Source: Gammaproteobacteria bacterium (GTDB lineage Bacteria > Pseudomonadota > Gammaproteobacteria > Chromatiales > Sedimenticolaceae). From it: a DNA stretch of 23,966 nt. Shown here one piece after another: positions 1 through 7,785 of the stretch. Both the position numbers and the translations under genes were made by a program. A model generated the notes under the pieces. The model was not told the origin of the DNA. It ran no database searches and saw nothing but the letters and a program-made list of their open reading frames with translations. Each line of letters opens with the position of its first letter. Within the stretch, counting starts at the first letter, position 1. The stretch lies in assembly GCA_020445165.1 (NCBI GenBank), contig JAGRHE010000006.1, positions 1 to 23,966 on the forward strand, in the 5' to 3' direction.

Positions 1-1
1 A

Positions 2-1084
2 CACCGCGGCAAAGAGGAGATCCGCAAGGAGATGGCGCTGATCGGTGCCGCGCACCGCACCGCCTACGTGATGCAGGGCTCGATCGCCAACATCACGCAC
101 CTGCTCGAAGGTTTCATCGCCGGCCTGAACAGCCGCCGTCCGGCACTGTTCAATATTTATGCGGCCTGCCAGCCGGAACACGGCATCGGCGACGACGCCT
201 CGGCGGCGCAGAACAAGCTCGCGGTCGAGTCGCGCGCCTACCCGCTGTTCCGCTACGACCCGGACGCCGGTACCACGTTCGAGGAATGCTGCGACCTGGA
301 CGGCAACCCGGCGATCGACGACGACTGGCCTGTTTACACGCTCAACTACAGCGACGACTTCGGCAACCCGGCCACGCTCGAGGTGCCGATGACCTTCGCC
401 GATTTCGCGCTGACCGAGGGACGCTTCCGCAAGCACTTCCGCAAGGCGCCACCGGATACCTGGAACGACAACATGCTGCCGCTGCACGAGTTGCTCGCCA
501 TGGCGCCCGACGAGCGCGAGGGCCTGGTGCCCTACATCTGGGGCATCGACAGCAAGAACCACCTGATGAGGGTACTGGTTGCCGAGGAGATCGTTGCCTC
601 GTGCGACGACCGCAAGCATTTCTGGCATCAGCTCAAGTCTCTGGCCGGTATCACACGCGACTGCAATATCGATCAGGTCATCGAGCAGACGCGCATCGAC
701 ATGGCGCAGAAGCTGACCGCGAATCTGCTCAACCTGACCGGTAACGGCGCGGCCGCCAACCTGCTCGCCGACAGCGCACCAGTGCCGGGAAACGGAGCCG
801 GTGGCGCACCCGCCGCCGCTGCAACAGCTGACGGCTACGAACCGGTCTGGATCGATACGCCCGAATGCACTGCCTGTGACGAGTGCACGAAGATCAACCC
901 GAAGATCTTTGCCTACAACGCCGAGCACAAGGCCACGGTCATCGATCCACGCGGTGGTCCGTATCGCGACATCGTCAAGGCCGCCGAGAAGTGCACCGCC
1001 GGCGTGATCCACCCGGGCACACCGGCCGACCCGAACGAGAAGGACCTGGAACGCCTGGTCAAGCGCGCCGAGAAATACCAGTGA
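2..1084 (+). CDS. 2-oxoacid (pyruvate-type):ferredoxin oxidoreductase, NifJ-like, C-terminal part with ferredoxin-like tail (partial)
   Basis: The frame is open from base 2, so the gene begins outside the window; 360 residues are visible and the internal ATG at 32 is not the real start. The first half looks like the end of the TPP-binding domain of NifJ-type enzymes, which convert a 2-oxoacid and CoA to acyl-CoA, CO2 and reduced ferredoxin. Signs are the stretch around IYAACQPEHGIGDD and the downstream AVESRAYPLFRYDP. A ~35-residue Ala/Gly-rich linker then leads to a ferredoxin-like domain with Cys codons at 866, 875, 884 and 992 (CxxCxxC plus a distal Cys), enough for one [4Fe-4S] cluster. 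In classical NifJ the ferredoxin domain precedes the TPP domain, so a C-terminal one is unusual. The gene stops 13 bases before rnfC, so it probably shares its transcript and delivers electrons to that complex. The substrate cannot be told from this fragment. Confidence 0.65.
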   Translation, partial: HRGKEEIRKEMALIGAAHRTAYVMQGSIANITHLLEGFIAGLNSRRPALFNIYAACQPEHGIGDDASAAQNKLAVESRAYPLFRYDPDAGTTFEECCDLDGNPAIDDDWPVYTLNYSDDFGNPATLEVPMTFADFALTEGRFRKHFRKAPPDTWNDNMLPLHELLAMAPDEREGLVPYIWGIDSKNHLMRVLVAEEIVASCDDRKHFWHQLKSLAGITRDCNIDQVIEQTRIDMAQKLTANLLNLTGNGAAANLLADSAPVPGNGAGGAPAAAATADGYEPVWIDTPECTACDECTKINPKIFAYNAEHKATVIDPRGGPYRDIVKAAEKCTAGVIHPGTPADPNEKDLERLVKRAEKYQ

Positions 1085-1097
1085 GCAGGCATTGACC

Positions 1098-2444
1098 ATG
1101 GCATTGCGTGATCTCTTCCGTCGGCACACCTTCGAGCACGGGATCCACCCACCCGCGCACAAGGAGTTGACCGCGCGGCTGCCGATTCGTCGCCTGCCGT
1201 TTCCGCCGAAGCTGGTGGTGCCGCTCGCGCAGCATGCCGGCGCGCCGGCGCTGTCACTGGTCAAGCCGGGACAGGAGGTGGTCCGTGGCGAACCGATCGC
1301 CGCGGCCAACGGCTTCGTCTCGGTTCCGATGCACGCGCCGGCCAGTGGCGTGGTCGAGGACATCCGCCTGATGCCGAGCGCACGCGGCCCCAAGGGCGAG
1401 GCCATCGTGATCCGGGTATTCGAAGGCTCGCCGCAGGCGATCGGCTACGAGGCGCCGCAGGCCGTCGACCAGATGACACCTGAACAGATCGTCGAGGCGG
1501 TGCAGGCCAGCGGCATGGTCGGGCTCGGTGGCGCAGCATTCCCGACCCACGTGAAGATGCGCCCGCCGAAAGAACACACGGTCGACACCGTGGTCGTCAA
1601 CGGCTGCGAGTGCGAGCCCTACCTAACTTGCGACCATCGTCTGATGCTGGAGAAGCCGGACATGCTGATCGCCGGCATCCGCATCGCGTTGCGTGCGACC
1701 GGTGCACAGCGCGCGGTCATCGGCATCGAAGACAACAAGATGGATGCGGTCGAGCTGCTATCCAAACGTGTGCGCGACATTGGGCGCATCGACGTGCAGG
1801 CCGTGCCGACCAAGTACCCGCAAGGCGCCGAGAAGATGCTGATCGAGAGCCTGCTGCAGCGCCGGGTGCCGCCCGGCTCGTTGCCTTCGTCGGTTGGTGT
1901 CAGCGTGTTCAATGTCGGCACGCTGGTGCAGATCGGCGAACTGCTGCCCAGCGGTCGAGGTCTGATCGAACGCGTCGTGACCTTGACCGGCGCCGGAATT
2001 GAAAAACCCGGCAACTACCTGGTGCCGGTCGGCACACCGATCCGTTTTTTGCTCGAACATGCCGGCGCACGCGAACCGGTACATGAATTGATCCTTGGCG
2101 GGCCGATGATGGGTATGTCGGTAGCCGCGCTGGACGTGCCGGTCACCAAGGCCATGTCCGGCATGGTCGTGCTGCCACCGCCACCGGGCGATGCTGAGCA
2201 GCAATCGGAGATGGCCTGCATTCGTTGCGCCTGGTGCGTCGAGGCCTGCCCAATGCACCTGAACCCGTCGACCCTCGGCCTGCTCGCACGCCAGCTCGAG
2301 TACGGGAAGATGGCGAGCGATTTCCACCTCAACGACTGTTTCGAATGCGGCTGCTGCACCTACGTGTGTCCGTCGAACATCCCGCTGGTGCAGTACTTCC
2401 GTATCGCCAAGGCAGTAAACCGGGAGAGGGCTGCTTCAGTATGA
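1098..2444 (+). CDS. rnfC: Rnf electron transport complex subunit C
   Basis: RnfC is the peripheral subunit that passes electrons between NADH and the membrane part of the Rnf pump. The 448-residue product has the NuoF-like nucleotide/flavin motif GLGGAAFPTHVK at residues 142-153 and the conserved NGCECEPY stretch after it. Two [4Fe-4S] sites follow: C374/C377/C380/C384 and C414/C417/C420/C424, each CxxCxxCxxxCP. These clusters separate RnfC from NqrA, which lacks them. The ATG at 1098 is chosen over the in-frame TTG at 1092 because a GAGCAGG-like ribosome site sits just upstream. The protein is short compared with enterobacterial RsxC because it lacks the long repetitive C-terminal tail. The stop overlaps the rnfD start (ATGA at 2441), indicating translational coupling. 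Confidence 0.93.
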   Translation: MALRDLFRRHTFEHGIHPPAHKELTARLPIRRLPFPPKLVVPLAQHAGAPALSLVKPGQEVVRGEPIAAANGFVSVPMHAPASGVVEDIRLMPSARGPKGEAIVIRVFEGSPQAIGYEAPQAVDQMTPEQIVEAVQASGMVGLGGAAFPTHVKMRPPKEHTVDTVVVNGCECEPYLTCDHRLMLEKPDMLIAGIRIALRATGAQRAVIGIEDNKMDAVELLSKRVRDIGRIDVQAVPTKYPQGAEKMLIESLLQRRVPPGSLPSSVGVSVFNVGTLVQIGELLPSGRGLIERVVTLTGAGIEKPGNYLVPVGTPIRFLLEHAGAREPVHELILGGPMMGMSVAALDVPVTKAMSGMVVLPPPPGDAEQQSEMACIRCAWCVEACPMHLNPSTLGLLARQLEYGKMASDFHLNDCFECGCCTYVCPSNIPLVQYFRIAKAVNRERAASV

Positions 2445-3496
2445 GCGATCGCCACATCAACGTTGTGCTGCGCAGTTCGCCGCATCTGAAGCAGACGATC
2501 AGCACGCCACAGATCATGCGCCACGTGGTGTACGCGCTGCTGCCGGTGTGTGCCTTCGCGGTTTTCAATTTCGGCTTGAGCGCCCTGCTGCTGCTTGCCG
2601 TGACCACGCTCAGCTGCGTGCTGACAGAGCTGTTGTTCTGCCGGCTCGCCGGCAAACCGTCGACACTTAGCGACTGGAGCGTCGTCATCACCGGCCTGCT
2701 ACTCGGCTTGACCCTGCCGCCGGGGTTCCCGCTTTGGATGGCCGTGGTCGCCAGCGTGGTCGGTGTCGGCCTCGGCAAGATGCTGTTCGGCGGCCTCGGT
2801 CAGAACGTCATGAATCCGGCCCTGATCGGCCGCGCGTTCGTGCAGGCGGCGTTCCCGGTCGCGATCACGACCTGGACACCGTCGATGCTGCCCGCCCGAT
2901 TCAGTGAGCTGATCCCGACCACGCTGACCGCACCGTTCATGCAGCCGCCTGAAATCGGTGCCTGGATCGCCGGTCGCTCGGTCGATGCGTTCAGCGGTGC
3001 AACCCCGCTGGCATTACACAAGTTCGAACAGATTGATACGAACAGCATGGACCTGATGCTGGGCATGGTGTCCGGATCGGCCGGCGAGACCTCGTCGATC
3101 GTGATCCTGCTCGGCGGCCTGTACCTGGCTGCACGCCGCATGCTCGACTGGCGCATCCCGATCGGCGTGTTGCTCGGCGCGGTGTTAACCGGCCTGCCGT
3201 TCTGGCTGCTCGACCCCGCTCGCTACCCCGACCCGTTGTTCATCGTCGCGTCTGGCGGCCTGATGCTCGGCGCCTGGTTCATGGCCAGCGACATGGTCGC
3301 ATCACCGGTCACGCCGCTGGGGGTGTGGCTGTATGCGCTGTTCATCGGCGTGCTGACCGTTGTCATCCGGCTGTTCGGTGGCCTGCCCGAAGGCGTCATG
3401 TACGCGATCCTGCTCGGCAACGCCGTGTCGCCTCTGATCGCGACGATCTCGCAGCCGCGCGTGTTCGGCAGCCGCCGCCGCGGTGCCGACTCATGA
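2441..3496 (+). CDS. rnfD: Rnf electron transport complex subunit D
   Basis: This integral membrane subunit (351 residues) is homologous to NqrB and carries covalent FMN. The protein has about nine hydrophobic segments and begins with MSDRHINVVLRSSPHLKQ, typical of RnfD. The flavinylation motif SGAT lies at residues 185-188, so T188 is the expected FMN attachment site. The middle stretch with NPALIGRAF is also typical of the family. The ATG at 2441 overlaps the rnfC stop and has CGGGAGAGG about ten bases upstream. The stop overlaps the rnfG start by four bases. Attachment of the flavin needs an ApbE transferase, for which there is no gene in this window. Confidence 0.93.
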   Translation: MSDRHINVVLRSSPHLKQTISTPQIMRHVVYALLPVCAFAVFNFGLSALLLLAVTTLSCVLTELLFCRLAGKPSTLSDWSVVITGLLLGLTLPPGFPLWMAVVASVVGVGLGKMLFGGLGQNVMNPALIGRAFVQAAFPVAITTWTPSMLPARFSELIPTTLTAPFMQPPEIGAWIAGRSVDAFSGATPLALHKFEQIDTNSMDLMLGMVSGSAGETSSIVILLGGLYLAARRMLDWRIPIGVLLGAVLTGLPFWLLDPARYPDPLFIVASGGLMLGAWFMASDMVASPVTPLGVWLYALFIGVLTVVIRLFGGLPEGVMYAILLGNAVSPLIATISQPRVFGSRRRGADS

Positions 3497-4206
3497 GCGA
3501 CACGATGCAGCCGGCAGACAAGCTGCCGGTCACACCGCCAACGCCAACTGTTGCGATGCTGCGCACGCTCGGCTTGATCGCCGCGCTGGCCGGCTTCCTG
3601 GTCGTGCTGACCTACCAGGTCACGACTCCGATGATCGAAGAGAACAAGCGCCAGGCGATCGAGCGCGCGCTTTATCAGGTGTTACCCGGCGCCGAGTCAC
3701 GCAGGGATTTCATCCTCGACGCTGCCGGCATCCGGCCGGCTGACGCCGCGGGCGATGCCAACGGCACACGGCTTTATGCCGGCTACGATGCCGATGGCAA
3801 GCTGGTCGGTGTCGCGCTCGAGGCTGCTGCGCAGGGCTATCAGGACATTATCCGCGTGCTCTATGGCTACGATCCGGCCTGCCAGTGCATCCGCGGCATC
3901 CAGGTACTGAAGATGGCCGAAACCCCCGGTATCGGCGACAAGATCGCCAAGGATCCCCGGTTTCTCGCCAACTTCGAGGCGCTGGATGCCAGGGTCGACG
4001 AGGCAACCGGAGGACTCAGCAACGCGATCGTAGCGGTCAAGTCGGGCAAGAAGACCCAGACGTGGCAGATCGATGCGATCTCGGGCGCGACCATCTCGTC
4101 CAACGCGGTGGCGCGCATGCTCGATACGAGCGCGCAATCCATCCTGCCGCAACTGCGTGCCCATCTCGATCGCCTGACCTCGCCATCTGCAGGAGGCCGC
4201 CAATGA
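3493..4206 (+). CDS. rnfG: Rnf electron transport complex subunit G
   Basis: This is the FMN-binding subunit (237 residues), homologous to NqrC. One N-terminal membrane anchor (about residues 22-45) is followed by a domain on the outer face. The flavinylation motif SGAT is at residues 197-200 (context DAISGATISSNAV), making T200 the predicted covalent FMN site. The PGIGDKI stretch is also typical of RnfG. The ATG at 3493 overlaps the rnfD stop; no strong ribosome site is visible, so translation probably depends on coupling to rnfD. AGGAGG near the 3' end (4191-4196) serves rnfE. I see nothing abnormal in length or motifs. Confidence 0.93.
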   Translation: MSDTMQPADKLPVTPPTPTVAMLRTLGLIAALAGFLVVLTYQVTTPMIEENKRQAIERALYQVLPGAESRRDFILDAAGIRPADAAGDANGTRLYAGYDADGKLVGVALEAAAQGYQDIIRVLYGYDPACQCIRGIQVLKMAETPGIGDKIAKDPRFLANFEALDARVDEATGGLSNAIVAVKSGKKTQTWQIDAISGATISSNAVARMLDTSAQSILPQLRAHLDRLTSPSAGGRQ

Positions 4207-4910
4207 CTGCAGGCAACGGCAACACCCCGCCGCCGGATTCACCATTGAACCAGGAAGAGACCGTCACCCTGAACACCTTCCTGCGCGGCCTTTGGGAAGA
4301 GAACCCGGTGTTCGTGATGCTGCTGGGCATGTGCCCGGTGCTGGCGGTGACCAACTCGGCGATCAACGCGCTGGCCATGGGCCTGGCGACGACCTTCGTG
4401 CTGGTCGCCTCGAACGCACTCGTATCGCTGCTGCGCCATGCGATCCCCAAGCAGGTACGCATCGCCGCCTACATCGTCATCATCGCGACCTTCGTCACCA
4501 TCGTCGACTACAGTATCCAGGCAATCAGTCTCGACCTGTACAACGCGCTGGGTGCCTTTATCCAGCTGATTGTCGTGAACTGCGTGATCCTCGGCCGCGC
4601 CGAAGCCTATGCATCGAAGCAGCGTCTGCTGCCGACACTGGTCAACGGCCTGGGCATGGGTGCCGGGTTCACGTTCGCCCTGCTGTGTCTGGGCAGCGTG
4701 CGCGAGATCCTCGGTGCCGGCAGCCTGTTCGGTATCTCGCTGTTCGGTGAGAGCTTCCAGCCCTGGGTGGTCATGATCCTGCCGCCAGGCGGCTTCTTCG
4801 TGCTCGGCGGCTGGCTGCTGGTTTTTGCCTGGTGGCGACAATCAAGAGAAAAGCACAGGTCTGAACAGGACGAACCCGCACAACAGGGGGTGACCAGCCA
4901 TGGCAGCTGA
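4203..4910 (+). CDS. rnfE: Rnf electron transport complex subunit E
   Basis: This membrane subunit (235 residues) is homologous to NqrD and pairs with RnfA to hold an iron centre inside the membrane. The start at 4203 is set by a perfect AGGAGG at 4191-4196 and the ATGA overlap with rnfG; the frame stays open upstream but that stretch overlaps rnfG. Before the usual beginning (LRGLWEENPVFVMLLGMCP) there is a polar N-terminal extension of roughly 20 residues. The family-typical cysteines are C44 in GMCPVLAVT and C127 in VVNCVILGRAEA. A Lys/Arg-rich hydrophilic tail follows the last membrane segment. The stop lies within the first codons of rnfA. Confidence 0.92.
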   Translation: MTAGNGNTPPPDSPLNQEETVTLNTFLRGLWEENPVFVMLLGMCPVLAVTNSAINALAMGLATTFVLVASNALVSLLRHAIPKQVRIAAYIVIIATFVTIVDYSIQAISLDLYNALGAFIQLIVVNCVILGRAEAYASKQRLLPTLVNGLGMGAGFTFALLCLGSVREILGAGSLFGISLFGESFQPWVVMILPPGGFFVLGGWLLVFAWWRQSREKHRSEQDEPAQQGVTSHGS

Positions 4911-5490
4911 TTCGTTGATCTTCATCTTCCTGAACGCTGCGATCATCAACAACTTTGTGCTCGCGATGTTCCTCGGTATCTGTCCGTTCCTTGGCGTCTC
5001 GGCAAAACGCGACACAGCCTGGAGCATGGGCCTGGCCGTGATCTTCGTGATGCTGGTCAGCTCGATTTCAGCGTACGGGATCAACTGGCTGCTGGTCGAA
5101 CTCGAGATCGAGTTCCTGCGCCTGATCTGCTACATCGCCGTGATCGCGTCTGCCGTGCAACTGGTCGAGATGGCGATGAAGAAATTCAGCCCGGCCCTGT
5201 TCCGCGCACTCGGCATCTTCCTGCCGCTGATCACGACCAACTGCGCGATCCTGGGAGTCGCGCTGTTCCAAACCTTCCGCGAGTACAGCTTCGCGCAGAG
5301 TCTGGCGTTCAGTATTGGCGCCGGGGTCGGGTTCACGCTGGCACTGATGCTGATGGCCGGTCTGCGCGAGCGCCTCGAACTCTCGAGCGTGCCGGATGTG
5401 AGCAAGGGCGCGGCTCTCACATTGATGCTCGCCGGCATGCTGTCGCTGGCGTTCATGGGCTTTGCCGGCTTGGGAGGACAACATGCCTGA
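4900..5490 (+). CDS. rnfA: Rnf electron transport complex subunit A
   Basis: This six-helix membrane subunit (196 residues) is homologous to NqrE and partners RnfE. The conserved cysteines are C28 in LGICPFLGVS and C115 in TTNCAILG; in this family they form the intramembrane iron site together with those of RnfE. Length and sequence are ordinary for RnfA. The gene starts 11 bases before the rnfE stop, with CAGGGGGTG upstream. Its stop overlaps the start of the next small gene by eight bases. The placement of rnfA last, after rnfE, differs from the common rnfABCDGE order and matches nqrE, which follows nqrD. Confidence 0.93.
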   Translation: MAADSLIFIFLNAAIINNFVLAMFLGICPFLGVSAKRDTAWSMGLAVIFVMLVSSISAYGINWLLVELEIEFLRLICYIAVIASAVQLVEMAMKKFSPALFRALGIFLPLITTNCAILGVALFQTFREYSFAQSLAFSIGAGVGFTLALMLMAGLRERLELSSVPDVSKGAALTLMLAGMLSLAFMGFAGLGGQHA

Positions 5491-5728
5491 TTCCAGCCTG
5501 CTGGATTTCATTCTCGCACCTATCGCCATCCTGGCCATCCTGCTCGGCTGGATCGAGGTGCAGCAACTGGCCCGGCGCTTTGCCGAGCGTCACCCCGAGT
5601 TTGGCCCGGCACGCGAGGAAGGCGGCGGCTGCGGGAGTAACTGCAGTTGCAGTGGCGGAAAGAGTTGTTGCGGTGACACCTGTGCGACCGAGCACACCGT
5701 GGTATTGAAACATCAACACCAGGAGTGA
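5483..5728 (+). CDS. Small membrane-anchored Cys-rich protein of the rnf operon
   Basis: The 81-residue product has one membrane helix (about residues 9-26), a charged linker, and then a Gly/Ser/Cys-rich stretch with C50, C54, C56, C62, C63 and C67. A His-containing tail follows. The ATG at 5483 is preferred over the upstream in-frame TTG (5462) because GGGAGGAC lies just before it. The layout of a short helix plus a Cys cluster resembles NqrM, the iron-delivery factor for Na+-NQR, and the FeoB-associated Cys-rich proteins. I cannot show homology with either. It sits between rnfA and the reductase gene and overlaps the ribosome site of the latter. It is too small to replace RnfB. A role in iron-centre assembly or as an electron relay is inferred from position only. 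Confidence 0.75.
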   Translation: MPDSSLLDFILAPIAILAILLGWIEVQQLARRFAERHPEFGPAREEGGGCGSNCSCSGGKSCCGDTCATEHTVVLKHQHQE

Positions 5729-5733
5729 AGATC

Positions 5734-6600
5734 ATGACCAATCTGAGTGACTACGACACCAGCGACCGCTTTACTGCGAAGGTGCTGGAGACCCACCGCA
5801 TTACGCCAGAGAGCGCACCCGAGGTGCGCAGCATCCTGCTCAATGTGTCGCGCCCCGACTTTCACTACAAGACCGGCCAGAACGTCGGCGTCGTCGTCCC
5901 GGGAAAGACCGGCAGCGGCGAATCCGACCATTTTCGCCTGTACACGATCGCCAGCACGGAGGAGACGGCGAAGCCCGGCGAGGCCGACCTCGAACTGTGC
6001 GTGCGACGCTGCTTCTACATCGACGAGGTCAATGGAGAGCAATACCCGGGCCGTGCATCGAACTACCTGTGCGACGCACGACCGGGCGACACGATTACGA
6101 TGACCGGACCGTATGGCGGCGCCTTCACGCTGCCCAGTGACAACGAGGCCAAGCTGTTGCTGATCGGCACCGGGACCGGAATCGCCCCGTTCCGTGCATT
6201 CGTCCGCCACCTCTACGAGAACCAGCGTGAGTGGAAAGGCGACGTGCACCTCTACTACGGCGCCAGAACCGGAATGGAAAAGCTCTATCAGAACGAAGAG
6301 CGCAACGATTTCGCCAATTACTACGACCATGAGACGTTCCATGCCTTCGATGGTCTAAGCCGCCGCCCCTGGATGCATAGCGACGAACATGGCCTCAGCG
6401 AGGCATTGGAGAAACATGCCCAGGAGATCTGGGAACTGATGCAGGATGACAAAACGTATGTCTATATCGCTGGCCTGCAGAAAACCCGGGAGGCCTTTTA
6501 CCAGGCGATAGCGAAAATCGCCGGCTCAGAAGCAAGGTTTCGTTTCGCACGCGAGGAGATGCTGGAGCAGGATCGTTGGTCGGAGTTGATCTACGGATGA
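5734..6600 (+). CDS. Ferredoxin--NADP(+) reductase, plant-type FNR family
   Basis: This soluble FAD enzyme (288 residues) would move electrons between ferredoxin and NADP(H). The FAD-binding motif is RLYT at residues 68-71, followed by SNYLCDARPGD and TGPYG as in plant-type FNR. The nucleotide-binding GTGTGIAPFR is at 145-154 and YVYIAGL lies near the C-terminus. The end, RWSELIYG, has a Tyr next to last, close to the stacking Tyr of the family. There is no N-terminal [4Fe-4S] or [2Fe-2S] domain, unlike BoxA or NqrF. The ATG at 5734 is chosen over the GTG at 5725 because AGGAG (5721-5725) has the right spacing. It occupies the place of nqrF in an nqr-like gene order. It is the last gene of the operon. 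Confidence 0.88.
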   Translation: MTNLSDYDTSDRFTAKVLETHRITPESAPEVRSILLNVSRPDFHYKTGQNVGVVVPGKTGSGESDHFRLYTIASTEETAKPGEADLELCVRRCFYIDEVNGEQYPGRASNYLCDARPGDTITMTGPYGGAFTLPSDNEAKLLLIGTGTGIAPFRAFVRHLYENQREWKGDVHLYYGARTGMEKLYQNEERNDFANYYDHETFHAFDGLSRRPWMHSDEHGLSEALEKHAQEIWELMQDDKTYVYIAGLQKTREAFYQAIAKIAGSEARFRFAREEMLEQDRWSELIYG

Positions 6601-6941
6601 TAGTTGGCAACCGCGCCTCATAAAAAAAGCGACAGCGGTCATCAGTAGTAACGAGGCTACCTCGCGGTCGTAGTGCCTCGCATTCGACGGCAAAGCGCGC
6701 CATTGATTCCGGGCTTTCGGTCACACAGGCACGACAAATCGAATTGAAAGTCCCTGACGCTGATCAAGCCCGCGGCTTTCATCCCGGACTAGGCTGGATC
6801 ATGAGACAGGTGATCGGCGAGGCTGACGCGATCGACGTCCAGGCAACCCGGATGCCGACGAACCGCTCTCTGAGTGATGGGCGCCCTGCTCCGCCTCCGG
6901 ATCCCCGATTGACGATCCGTTTGAGATGAGGAGGGAATATC
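6601..6941. other. Non-coding gap between rnf operon and lipoprotein gene
   Basis: This stretch of 341 bases holds no convincing gene; the one short open frame (6744-6929) has a composition unlike the neighbours and no clear ribosome site. A small perfect hairpin, CGAGG-CTA-CCTCG, lies at 6652-6664 but no T-run follows it. The end of the gap has GAGGAGGG, the ribosome site of the next gene. The promoter for the lipoprotein gene must lie here, but I cannot place it. Confidence 0.5.
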
Positions 6942-7706
6942 ATGCAAGTCCTCAAACATATTCCAAAGGCGTTCACGATTCTCGTCGTATTGCTATCGCT
7001 CGGCCTGGTGCTACTGGTGGTGGGCTGCGCGTCAAATGACGTCGGAGCGTTTTTTGGGGCACTCGCCCCGAAGAACCAGATGCTGACCACTTATGGCGGA
7101 AACGCGCCTGTGCAGGTACCGACCACCTACCGGCTGAACAGCAAACCCTTCGCGACGTCAAAGCAAACGTGGCATTTCAAGTACTTTGGCAGCTGGGCAA
7201 AGAGCGTGCCCGACCCGACCGGCTGGAGCATGTTCGTCAAGCCCGGCCCAACCCTGCAGCCTGGTGAGATGAGCAAGGTAGTAAACGGTAAACCGATGGT
7301 ATGCGGCAACAAGGCCAACGATGCGCTGCACCCAATGCATGACTACTACTTTGTTCTGTCTTCCGGGAGCATACTGGTTCGAAATGCCAAACCGACGGAT
7401 TTCCTTTGTGATAAGACCTTTCAGGATATCTGGAACTACATTGACAGTGCCCCCGGTCTGAAACCCGGGCAAACAGTTTTGCACAGCCAGTGTATGGTTG
7501 AATTCATCGGTGGCCTGACGCAGGCCGGCTTCACACCGGATGGTCCGTTCGCCTGTCGGTTCATTCTCAACCATTACAAAAAGAATGGCGAAGACCGTGC
7601 CAACATCGAGGTCACAGTGTATACCGAGACCGACAAGGCGATAGGTGGCTACGACGCAGAACAACTCAAGATCGACATGAACGATGCCTGGGTCAAATAC
7701 ATGTAA
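6942..7706 (+). CDS. Lipoprotein of unknown function
   Basis: I do not recognise this 254-residue protein. It has a lipoprotein signal: a hydrophobic segment at about residues 12-28 ending in the lipobox VVGC, so C29 is the lipidated residue. Ala at +2 fits sorting to the outer membrane. The mature part has four further cysteines (C121, C156, C184, C205), possibly two disulfide bonds. It is rich in aromatic residues (WHFKYFGSWAK, DYYFV) and looks like a mixed alpha/beta domain without enzyme motifs. The start is fixed by a strong GAGGAGGG ribosome site. The gene stands alone, 341 bases after the rnf operon and convergent with the histidine kinase gene, so the context gives no hint of function. 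Confidence 0.8.
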   Translation: MQVLKHIPKAFTILVVLLSLGLVLLVVGCASNDVGAFFGALAPKNQMLTTYGGNAPVQVPTTYRLNSKPFATSKQTWHFKYFGSWAKSVPDPTGWSMFVKPGPTLQPGEMSKVVNGKPMVCGNKANDALHPMHDYYFVLSSGSILVRNAKPTDFLCDKTFQDIWNYIDSAPGLKPGQTVLHSQCMVEFIGGLTQAGFTPDGPFACRFILNHYKKNGEDRANIEVTVYTETDKAIGGYDAEQLKIDMNDAWVKYM

Positions 7707-7709
7707 TGT

Positions 7710-7730
7710 TTGCGCGCGGCGCGCGTGCAA
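7710..7730. terminator. Strong hairpin between convergent genes, possible bidirectional terminator
   Basis: The arms TTGC-G-CGCG and CGCG-T-GCAA pair with a loop of three bases, giving nine pairs including one G-T. It starts three bases after the lipoprotein stop and lies 55 bases beyond the 3' end of the convergent kinase gene. No T-run follows on either strand, so termination is only a possibility. Confidence 0.4.
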
Positions 7731-7754
7731 CCACCGTGCTGTCGGTGCAACCAC
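7725..7754. repeat. 10-base direct repeat GTGCAACCAC, two copies 20 bases apart
   Basis: Exact copies lie at 7725-7734 and 7745-7754 in the gap between the convergent genes. The first overlaps the right arm of the hairpin. No function is evident. Confidence 0.5.
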
Positions 7755-7785
7755 TTCATGAAACTACGAGCGGGCATAGCGTTGG

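Noticed and set aside
5483..5728. Small Cys-rich protein as RnfB
   Set aside because: At 81 residues it lacks the ferredoxin domains and CxxCxxCxxxCP motifs of RnfB.
6652..6664. Small hairpin after the rnf operon as a terminator
   Set aside because: Only five pairs and no T-run on either strand.
6744..6929. Short open frame of 61 codons before the lipoprotein gene
   Set aside because: No ribosome site, no recognisable motif, and the product looks like translated non-coding sequence.
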